64,000 nucleotides of DNA, taken from contig JAACJP010000044.1 of NCBI GenBank assembly GCA_013368375.1, positions 186,001 to 250,000 on the forward strand, written 5' to 3'. The notes beneath the pieces were generated by a model. The model was not told the origin of the DNA, did no database searches, and saw only the letters and a program-made list of their open reading frames with translations. The first letter of the stretch is position 1. Each line of letters opens with the position of its first letter. This DNA is from Tricholomella constricta (taxonomy: Eukaryota > Basidiomycota > Agaricomycetes > Agaricales > Lyophyllaceae). The position numbers and the translations under genes were made by a program. Below, piece after piece: positions 1-11,100 of this stretch.

Positions 1-1991
1 CCTTTCGAATGCGACGACAAAGCAATATTCGGCGCTTGGGGAGGTAAGTTCATCAGGGCGTCATATCCATGCTGATCTGAGTGTTGAATTGCTAGTCTGG
101 CATGTTGACGATACATCGTGCCTCGGAACTTGGGGCGATTTGAAGGTATTACAATCACGAGTTCCCTGTCTCCATATCTCATAATGCTAAACACATCCCA
201 GGATAATGGATGTGCTGATGAGCCTGGTAAACGTGAATGGTGCGTTCCTTATAAGAGCCTCAGCCTAACATTTGTCTCTGACCACCCATTCGCTACAGGA
301 GCTCGAAACTGCTCAATGTACACTTCCAAACACAGCTTTCGGTTATATGCAGCTCATCATAGAATGTTACAGATTGTTGGAAGCTGGGAGGGTGCCTGCA
401 ATTCACGCGACAACATTGTCGGGGATGAATACTTCGCAACTCCGTCGTACGTATTCCTACACATTTTCGGTCAAGGTCAAGCGTCTGAGTTGAGCCCACT
501 TTCAGAGTGTGTGAGAAGCACATCACTGGAATTTGTGAGTTTTACCGTTGTTCAGATTACATCATGTTCTGACAGCATGCAGGGGGCGTATTTAAGACTA
601 TGGATACACTCTGTGGTGTCCCTCCGTGCCCCGACAGTTTGTCTTTGTACTGTGCACAGCGCGATATTTTTCTCATCATTTTTTTAGACAGAGTCTGGGA
701 CTACGACACGGGCTCGTGCATGGACTGTAGTGGTGCCGGTCGTCTCATCGCCCCGCGTCGGATACATGAGCGTGCTTCAACCAATGGCTCCACTATTAAC
801 CACAGCAGAGGCTTGGAACCGAATTCCAAAGATGAGCGCCGACGCAGCTTGCATGGCAATTCCACGCATATACACCACAAGCGGATCAAAGAGTGTCTCG
901 TATTCCATCTGCCTCGTCCTCCTCCGATAGATCTGCCTAATAACCCACTCGCATGGACGACCGGCAACGGTACAGTAGGAGCTCAAGCAGAAGGCCCATC
1001 TGTAGAAGACATAGCAAGTGATCCGCGATCCCTAGCGGCTTTCCAGGTATGCAGTGCCTGCCTGAGCCTTACTGTGATCGACTCGAAGTCTTGCTTAGAG
1101 TTTCTGGAATGTATAGGAAGCTTGGAATGACTCGTTCCCGACCGGAAATACGGCTCGAGAAGCTGTACGTCTTTCAAGGCTCTGTGAAGAATATTGTTTA
1201 TCACTGAACATTCCAATAGGGCGGGTAAGCATCCCGGAATCAAGATTGTACCTTTTGACCTGTATTTACACTAAATCTTCACAGTTGGATCTACGCTAAT
1301 TCTACGGGTACGCTGGTAATCTCTCTCGATTTGAACTTTTGCTGACTGAGATTAGACCCTAGCCGTATCATGATACGTCGAGCACAACTGAACAGGGCGA
1401 ATACAATGATCCGCACGCGCCCTCCCAATGTCGCCGCCGGAATCAATCTCAACGATCCTGAGTCTAACCCGGGAACCCCAGCCCCTGCTGGGTATGTTCT
1501 CGTTGCTAACTTCCACACTCACCCAGTCAGTAGTCATTCTACCATAGTTCCACTCTCTCCCTGATGTCTCATGTTCACAGATGGGAAACATATATGGGTT
1601 AATTTCTTGCATTGACAGCCTTGACATATGACTTAACCCCTTTTACAGTGGGAACCCGTCTATCCCTTCAACTGCAGACAACTTCAACGCTTGGTATAGA
1701 GGTGTCCCGGGTATCATCATCCAGTGCGTGGCAAGCTAAGCTTGCTATCAGGATAACAATGCTGACCTACATCTAATCCTCGCAGCCCTAATGGATTGAC
1801 TGCATATGTGCGTGTCAGGTTTGCCGTTAATCTCTCTTTCCGCGTTGACTTTGCTTCTCCAGGGCCCAACGAGACGTGCTATGATGAATTCTCCCCGCGG
1901 GTACCCGAACACCAACGAACCATACAATGGGCAGGGAGGCACCGGTACCAGAGTGGGTTCCTGGTCACCCGATCGAGCACCCAATCAGTAG
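1..1991 (+). CDS. Killer-toxin-like chitinase with C-terminal JAMM-like domain, copy 1 (3' part only)
   Basis: The window opens inside an exon of the second Cys/Trp-rich repeat (FECDDKAIFGAWG) and the gene runs to a TAG at 1989-1991. The remaining exons match the complete copy at 8189-14036 closely: the rest of repeat 2, a Cys-rich piece, a basic linker with RRR and HHKR, and the terminal JAMM-like domain. In that domain the glutamate of the EAGGWIY motif (codon 1159-1161), HTHP (about 1512-1523) and STAD are all kept. The 5-nt exon at 1220-1224 is also present. I saw no frameshift in the visible part. Whether the 5' two thirds (LysM, chitin-binding, GH18) exist lies outside the window. A decayed copy of the small secreted-protein gene follows 300 bp downstream, as in copy 2, so this is a tandem duplicate of the same two-gene unit. 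Confidence 0.75.
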
Positions 1992-2289
1992 ATATATCCA
2001 CCATTCCAGTGACTGTACATGTCGCATCGTAGCGATTTAAGTGCATGTGGCTTTCCGTCGGCCGGGACTCTTCTTCGGCAGCACAACGAGTCGGTAGTCT
2101 TATATATTTCTATCGTCACGAACTGGCTACTGCTGATAGTGGTTCGGCACTATTGAAAAGGTATTCGGATCACGTCATTGACGCGACGCTCATGAAAGGT
2201 TTGTATCATGATCGACCAAAGCTTCATTCAACAGTTTTCAGCTTCACGCAACGAATACACGCCTCCAATCAAATAAACACTCCGCCAGC

Positions 2290-2757
2290 ATGCAGATCGC
2301 CATTCTCTCCACTTTTCTTTTGGTCTTGCCCGCCATCGTCGCCGCGTGTGAGGGCGAATGCATCATCGGAATCACAAACGCTTTCATATCCAACTATACA
2401 AGTCCTGTCAATATTCTCTTTGAACAACTAGTAAGGCGATATACTCGAGCTCCTTATGTATACCCAAAATTGACCCAGTGCTCTGAAATTCTTGAGGTAG
2501 TTGCAAAAGCCCTTGCGATACGCGCCCCCGCATACATCGCTTTTGGAACCCCTCCTCTCCGCCTACTACAAATATACATATGCATCTCTTGAAAGCGCCG
2601 TCTTCCCTTCTTACTTCCACGGCAAATGCCAGCGGCACGATCCCGAAAACCTCGTGGGCCGTTTGTAAATCCTCTCGGCTGCCCCAACCCAAATTGTCCC
2701 GTCGTCTGCGGAACGCCGGGGTCTATGGTTCATTTTTACCCTAAACTACGATATATC
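2290..2757 (+). pseudogene. Decayed copy of the small secreted protein gene
   Basis: Exon 1 (2290-2430) encodes the same signal peptide and N-terminus (MQIAILSTFLLVLPAIVAA) as the intact gene at 14351. At about 2494 a 10-bp deletion relative to the intact copy removes the 3' splice site and the first codons of exon 2. Further small indels follow, and homology stops near 2757, after the equivalent of the GTPGSMVHFYPKLRYI segment. The C-terminal third is missing. The product would be truncated soon after the signal peptide, so this is a broken relic and not a working second copy. Confidence 0.75.
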
Positions 2758-2976
2758 GGTCGTTAATAAGGGCCTGGGTAGGGCCCATAGCGTTCGTTAT
2801 AAGGGTCTTCATACCTTCCGCACAAATACTCTGACAGGTCTTTAACAAAGGAACAACCATGATATTGACCAGTGAGCCTCTTTACACCTCGTTTACAACT
2901 GTCACAACTAAGCTTCACAATCTCAGCGTAAGTCTATCTTACACGTATTGAATGTTCTTTAAAACTCCTCCAACCA

Positions 2977-4165
<1,189 letters not shown>

Positions 4166-4295
4166 GCATGTCTGGCTGCTGAAAGTTTAAGAACTGCATC
4201 AAGGCAATTCCGGCTCCTGTTTTGGATGGCTTCGACTATCAGTGATTAATCAATGACACCCCTGATGTATTACAGACTGATAAGTATTTTCACTT

Positions 4296-4304
4296 CGGCG
4301 AGAC
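4296..4304. repeat. Target-site duplication, left copy
   Basis: CGGCGAGAC lies immediately outside the left inverted terminal repeat and is repeated exactly at 5033-5041. Confidence 0.85.
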
Positions 4305-5032
4305 GGATAATTCTATATGTGAACCCCCCATAATTTTTGAACCCCCTCATGAACCCCCCCGTATATCTCGGATATGGCACTTGGATAACCCGCGTGACAA
4401 AAATTATTTCAATTCTTGCTAACTGGATTGTAACGCTTTCAGTGCCGCTGAGTTCATTTTAGTCCTTGCCCTGTGCGCCTAGCTCCTTCGTGCCTCTTCA
4501 GCCATTTCGCCTCCAATAAACTCTTGGTCCAGAAATGACACAATGAGTAGCCGTACTCAATTTACGGTAAATTTCTCGGTATGATGGAACACATACCGCA
4601 AAAGGCGCTGGCAGAGATTTCTGAGTTACAAAGCGGCAGGGGCAAAGAACAGAATACGAAGAAATTCAGGTCAGAGAATAACAAATGGTTTGAAGGTGTG
4701 TCTGTCGGTGGTATCGAAACCATGAATATGGGCCATGGCTACTGACTACGCCTAATGAGTGCTCATAAAATCAGGGAAGGGGTATATATGAATGTTTTGA
4801 GTCCGTGTTTATCATTCGTGCGGTCATGGCCAGCTCACAACAGTCACCGCAATGTCGACTTTAAGCCCTGCCTGGAGCTACATCCTCCAGCATTCCGCTA
4901 GCATCTAAATTCCTGATGTGACTGCTAACCTCGGGATGTGTGACCGCGGCCATCTCCGTGGATTTGTCAGCTAAGGAAGAGGGGTTCATGGGGGGGTTCA
5001 TACATTTTGGGGGTTCACAAATAGAATTATCC
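4305..5032. mobile_element. 728-bp non-autonomous TIR transposon (MITE-like, Mutator-type 9-bp duplication)
   Basis: The ends are inverted repeats starting GGATAATTCTAT(A/T)TGTG followed by several TGAACCCCC-type tandem motifs. The left end is at 4305-4360 and the right end, read on the minus strand, is at 5032-4975. Outside them the 9-bp sequence CGGCGAGAC stands as a perfect direct repeat at 4296-4304 and 5033-5041, which is a target-site duplication. The interior has no credible coding sequence. A 9-bp duplication is characteristic of Mutator-like elements, while hAT elements give 8 bp. The superfamily assignment is therefore an inference. I saw no second copy in this window. Confidence 0.85.
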
Positions 5033-5041
5033 CGGCGAGAC
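5033..5041. repeat. Target-site duplication, right copy
   Basis: CGGCGAGAC lies immediately outside the right inverted terminal repeat and is identical to 4296-4304. Confidence 0.85.
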
Positions 5042-5164
5042 AGGCACACCGTACCTACTACCTGTTTCCAACCTGTGTCCCTTATTTTGAGCACACTGGC
5101 TACTTCGGCAGACAAGTTGCGGCTTGACGCGTATTAACCTTTTGCTAGTCAAGTACGAAAGGAC

Positions 5165-6860
5165 TACAAATGTTGCCCGTTATACTTGCACCACTGAAAC
5201 CGCTTTATTTGGTTGCATATGGTACTACTACACACAAGTGCAACATGTCCATTGTCCATCACGTCCTTCTTTCTCTCAATAAAGATACGTGATAATATGA
5301 TCCCGGCACCCGCAGCATCCGCCGGTGACGTCGGATGAGCAGATGCGATCTTTGACGCATGGAAGACACTCTTCTTGACGAATCCAATATAGTGCCCAGC
5401 ATCCGCTGCGCCGCCCTTGTGCGTGATAATCGCTGTTATTGGCACGGTTTTATTCCAGGACTCCACTTGAACTCAAAAGCATGAAAATACGCACCAACAA
5501 GGTCATACAGTCCGCTGACACTCGCACCCGTATCATGCTTCACATCTTCACTGATGAGCGCCTCTAGCTCCTCTCTCTCCTTTGTCCGATATACGCTCTC
5601 GTCCTCGAGCTCGGCCCCAGCGATCTGCTTCCCCTTCTCCAGGGTCGCCTCGCCCGTGGGCGCGTCAACCGTCGCAATCGCCGTGGCGTCGCCCATCTCG
5701 ACATCGGTCGAGGCCACGGTCGCCGATGCCGCAGCAGATGTGGCGCCGGGCGGAGCGTTCTTCGTCCTCTTCCGCACTTTACGTCGCTCCGCCCGCTCCT
5801 TCTCGAGCTCTTTCAGTTTCCGACTAGCGGGTAAGAGCTTAGCCTTAAGATCGTCCGTCGCGAGGTCGAGCGCGTCGAACTCGAGCGGGAACTTGACTTT
5901 GCGTTATAAGGAGTGGAGTGTTCATGTGAGAAAAGTGGCAACGGGGCGTGGAGGCGGCGACGTACCATGATTTTAGCTTTCTTCTGGATGTCTTGTCGCC
6001 ACGCGAAACGGACCATATGCACGACTAGATACCCTGGTAGACGCGTGAGGCGCGATTTTTGGGTGTACACGGCCTCACGGCCAAGGGTGGGTGATCGCCT
6101 TTCGACTTTTTGATCAAGCGAATGGGAATTTGGGTGTGAGTGCATATTATGAGGTCACGCTGAAGATATAGACGCACATTCATGATCCCCGTTAGCATGA
6201 AGTTTGTTGAGACGTTGATATTGCATTCAATTTTGAGGATATTCTCGTGCGTGACGGATGCCTCTTCGGTTGGAGCTTCGTCGCAGGTCAATCTGATATG
6301 GCGAAGGTCAGCGGCTTTTCTAGGTTATCCATTTTGGCAACTCACTCCCGGCGCATCTCACCCATGAGGTATTGTTCGACAAACTTCTTAGGGTTTGTCG
6401 AAGCCTGTTCTGATGGCGAGAGGGAGGAGGAGCCGGCTGAAAGACCGGGGACATTCCTCAACGTATTGATAATTTGTCCGAAGCACTCCTCAGCGTCTGC
6501 GATCCATGACTGTTGATGGGTCGTCGATAAGAATAATTAGAACGTACCCTGCTGTGCGTACCCTCCGGCCATGCCAGGAACTTTCGAGCCGCGATCCATT
6601 TCTGCGAATTGGGGATTGACCTGTTTATCACAGTGTCAAGAGATCGTGCAAATACGCGATAAAAGAGATTCCATACTTGGCGAAGAGTGGACAAAAAGCT
6701 CATGGGTGTAATGCTATCAGTTGTTCGGGACATGATCGTGGCATAGAGATCGCAAAGGGCTCCGGGAAGAGGGGTTGCCGACTGAAGGGAGAGTGAAGAG
6801 CTTGAACAGAGGCACTCATGTAGCAAGTATTTCCAAGACTGAAAATCAAGGATCAACTTG
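5165..6860 (-). pseudogene. UBP6: Truncated UBP6/USP14-type ubiquitin hydrolase
   Basis: The proteasome-associated deubiquitinase is recognisable in order on the minus strand. LGNTCYMSASVQAL (catalytic Cys box, about 6795-6840) is followed by ITPMSFLSTLRQV, GYAQQDAEECFGQIINTL across an intron at about 6545, CDEAPTEE and STNFMLTGI. Then come YTQKSRLTRLPGYLVVHMVRF (6000-6070), an Ala/Glu-rich insert, and the His box THKGGAADAGHYIGFVKK (about 5370-5430). The Cys box and the LPGALCDLYATIM segment just after it are in different frames, which implies a frameshift near 6790. The N-terminal ubiquitin-like domain is absent upstream, and the end of the hydrolase domain after GHYIGFVKK is not recognisable. 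It looks like a degraded duplicate fragment, as with the neighbouring KRR1 relic. Confidence 0.75.
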
Positions 6861-7449
6861 AAGAATACTTGCGAAGACCGACGGGTTTAGCAAGCTTTAT
6901 GTAAACAAAGTTAGGACGATGTGGCCACAAGAGAAGAAAGGACAACCGTGATATTATTATTGGTCTGACTACGGGAGACTGATCAATTAATCACGTCCGG
7001 CTCAGTCTGCCATAAAACAAAGGCAACTAAACATTTTCACCCCTGCAGGTCCATCCACTTGGCGTCCACTAGCCTGCTACATCGACGAACGCACTTTTAA
7101 CCAGCACGCACTTTAGCTAAAGCTTGTGGCAATCATCCCCTTTTTCGACTAAGCGGCTGGTCGTGCAAGGCGTCCCAGTAGCTACTTAATGAGCCACGAT
7201 ACCCTTCGCTACACGAGGCAATTTACGATAAGTAAATCACAGCCAGTATTCGACCCTCCAACGTAGCCCATGCTCAGCCCAGACCTCGATAAGTGAATTC
7301 CAGTAACCCTCGCACAAGATACCTCTAAATCCTCTGCTCTTTATTCCAGGAAAACAAAACTACCAAAATTCCATCTAAAATATCCGTTTGGAAATGGTTT
7401 CGAGGCTCCACTATTTCGAGGTTCCACTACATCATTACTGTCTGGTACT
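6861..7449. other. Non-coding stretch
   Basis: I see no gene, repeat or splice-consistent reading here. Homology with the inverted toxin block begins at about 7450. Confidence 0.4.
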
Positions 7450-8188
7450 CCTGTTGATGGCGCTTGTCGCGCGCGGAAAGTTTCGCTTCTGACTCGGTTG
7501 CAATATGCTGGCGCAGACTCGGACGCAGACATTGTTCACTGCAATATTTTCCGCACCGGAGGCTTGTACTGCAAGTCTGGGTGGTTTCTCTGGCACAGGG
7601 TACAACACGTATCACAACCGGCTTCGAAGGCTTGCATCTAACGCAGATGTATCCGATTTTCTGCACTGTAATTCCCGTCCCAATCCTACCCTGCTTCACT
7701 TCTGCACGCTGCGACGCGTGGTCAATGTTAATCATGCGCTCGTACACTGCCTCCATTCTCAAATGATGCTTACTATAACCTGGCTTGCGTGAAGCATTTC
7801 AGCGCAAAATGCCTGTATTCTGAATTCAGGGCTCTCAGTCTGTGACTCTGTCATCACGTTTCAGACCTACCAAGTGATCTTTAAAACTCGTAGATCAGGC
7901 TTCATTATTGGCAGCAAATACTTGCGAACGTCTTCACGTGTATTGTCCGATAATGTGCCTTACGCAACGCCGCTTGTCGAATTAGGGCGAGAACGGTGCC
8001 TTCCTTAGCGCTCGTGGCGACGACTCGGAGATTGATGGCGCTTGTAAAATCTTAATCTATGATATCCATGCGATGCCGTGAGTAAATGACTGTCCTGGAT
8101 TTCTATTTAACAGTCGTTTTTCTAGATCTTGGGACTCGCATCTCTTCACCAACGTTCTACCCTCGTATCGCTCCAACAGACATTTGTC
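7450..8188 (+). other. Upstream block shared with the inverted toxin copy; possible small gene of uncertain frame
   Basis: This stretch is homologous, with indels, to 47007-47810 read in reverse. Both strands are open over about 300 bp. Comparing the two copies, base changes fall mostly on codon position 3 in the reading that runs in the toxin-gene direction (RRLASNADV, FLHCNSRPNPTLL, NHALVHC). That favours a remnant of coding sequence on the same strand as the toxin gene. A one-base difference between the copies shifts this frame near 7612, and no start or complete exon chain could be settled. The 3' part, about 7800-8188, also holds the promoter of the chitinase. Confidence 0.35.
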
Positions 8189-11100
8189 ATGTTGGCCTTC
8201 AGGGCAACAACAACTGTCGTTTTTCTCTTTCTTTTCACCAAGGCTTTCGCGGCTGACTGTGAAACCGCGACTGTTGGCTCTCCTTATTCAACCTGGTCGG
8301 TCCTTTTTCATTTACTGTTACAAGCCATAATTCTCATACTTTATGCACCTTTTTGTAGCTGGGACATCGCTGTCGCAGCAGGAATCAATACCGACCAGCT
8401 AAACCAGTTTAATCCTGGCCTCGATTGTGCCACGATTCAGCCCGGTCAGAAACGTGAGCACCAGTCGTAACCCTATCGAGCAACAGGCAGCTTGTTTAAC
8501 CTTCCTAATACTCAGTGTGCATAACGGTTGGAGATCTTCCAAGCACTGCTCCATCGCCCAATCCTGATGGATCATGCGCCCAATATACGGTATTTGTGCT
8601 AAGGTTCCCACTCTTTGAACTGACTGATAATTTGTGGTTCTGTAGACTGTGGAAGGCGACTACTGTGCACTGATCGGAACAAGATTTGGAATAACGGCAG
8701 CTCAAATTGAGCAGTTCAATATCAATGTGCGTTTTTCCACTCTCAACCGCTATCACACTGACAGATTTTTGTATACAACTTCAGACATACAAGGTCAGTT
8801 CCTCCGTCTCAATGAAATAAGAAGATTCCTGATAGAATTTCAAGTGGCGAGGATGCGCCAACCTTCAGCTCGGTGAGTCATGTTCCCCTTCGAGATCTAC
8901 GCAGTATCTACCACGAGACTGATATGATGTTCAAGGTTTCTCCCTCTGTGTTCGTACACATGAATATTTAACACGCGTAGAGAACGATATACTGACTTGA
9001 ATAACAGGTTTCAACTGGTACACCCCCACCTATCCCCGTCAACCCTGCTCTTCAATGTGGACCCGAATCTCCTGGAGCGGCTGAGTGCCCCCTGAAGGCC
9101 TGCTGTTCCCCGTAAGGTTACATGTCTTCTTCTATTCACTTATTAATCAATCGTGCAGCTTCGGCTACTGCGGAATAACGAGCGAGTTCTGTACGTCGAA
9201 GGTCGTTACATGCGAACTGAGACTTCAATTAACGATCTTTCTTAGGCGAGGCCTCCCCAAGCGGTGAACCGTGCATCTCTAATTGTGGTTATGCCACTGT
9301 ACCCAGTTGCAGTGGGTCTCAGCTCACACGTCACGTTGGTTATTATGCGGGCTGGGCTGCAACTCGCGATTGCAACACAGTCACAGTCAGCCAGCTCGAC
9401 CTCACAGGATTAACACACGTCATGTAGGGCATGACTACCCCTGCATTTAAAACCCATAACTGACACGCCACCCTGAAAGCTACGCTTTTGCCTCTATCGG
9501 AGAAGATATGAAGATCAAATTTGATGATCCAACCGATGGCGATCGTCTTAGGGAGCTCGTCACCAAAGCGGGGTCTAATATCAAGGTCTTGATTGCCGTA
9601 GGAGGTTGGACTTTCTCTCAGGGAGCGACGAAGGACATGTTCTCTACCATGATCGGCGACGCCGCGAATCGTGCCACGTTCATCAACTCTGCGAACGCTT
9701 TCATTTCAAGTTATGGGATCGCTGGTATTGGTACGGCTGTCGAGGAGATGCTCGTGGAGCTATCACTGATGCATTTTCACTTTTTAGATATAGACTTCGA
9801 ATACCCATCCTCTATTGAACGAAACGGGCCTCCCTCTGATACCCCCAACCTCACACTCTTCTTCAGAGAATTAAGAGCAAACCTGGGCACCTCCACTCTT
9901 ATTACTATCGCAACTCCTGGTGAGTGTCAATAGCTCTTCAGCTGCCAGTTGTACTAAGTGCGATAATTATTAGCGGGATATTGGTTCCTCAAAGGTGCGC
10001 ACGGAGACTCCTCTTCGCTTCGAATTTCGTATCTGACTTCAACGATTCGATCTAGGTTTCGAACTAGACAAGATATCCCCCGAAGTATCTTTCTGTATGT
10101 TCTGTTTATCGCTCTTCCAAGTAGTTCAGCTAAACGTGCCGGCTGTTATTCAGTTAACATGATGTCGTATGACTACCGTAAGTGACTCTCTGCTCGAAGG
10201 AGAGCTCTCACACTGACGCAATACACTGTCGATAGATGGACCGTAAGTGACAACCCGTGATCGTTTTTTGAGGTCCCCTAAAAGGCACGGTTTTTGGTAT
10301 CAAGATGGGACGCCACGATTCCTGGCGCTGACTCCACTGCTCAGGTATCACTGCGCCCATTAGTATATGGCTATACCTGACACGATGTTTTCTTATTGTC
10401 GTTTTTAGCCTCAAAGCTCCCTACTGGATATCAAGGACAGCGTCAAGCTCTACGTCAAAGCTGGTGTCGACATGAATAAAGTCAACCTGGGGCTGGCCTG
10501 GTACGGCCGCACGTATGAGCTTGAGGACACCGGCTGTGCAGGCTACAACTGCGACATGAAAGGGGGCGGCGTCAAGGGGGTTTGTTCGGGTGAAAGTCAG
10601 TATAGCTATTACAGCTTCTTGGCCGCTGGAAGGAAATTGACCCCATTTCACAGGCGGTATTATGGCAAATTTCGAGATCAATCAGGTTGGTCCAAGAATA
10701 CGTCAATGATCTGAGAAATCTGACCGATGATCAGTTAATCATGGACGCCGACGTTCGACCCCGCTTGGATCCGGTGAGCGTTCTTCGCTCCAGATTATAA
10801 GCGTTACTCACAACCCTCAGGCATCCCAAACACTATGGTTCAGTAAGTCGTCGTGTTGCGGTGAATTTCATACATTCTGAAGACCCCCACTCATGAAGAA
10901 CATGGCAATGATATCATCACTTATGATGACGATGGTACACTCGCTGCGAAAGCTGATTTTGCCGTAAGTACTTTCAGTAATTGATCACAACACTTGGTGA
11001 CGCTCTTTAGAAATCTTCCTGTTTTGGAGGCGTAAGTGTTCCCTTCAATCTATCGAGGTCTCCGGCAGAAACACTTATTTTTTTTTAGACAATGATCTGG

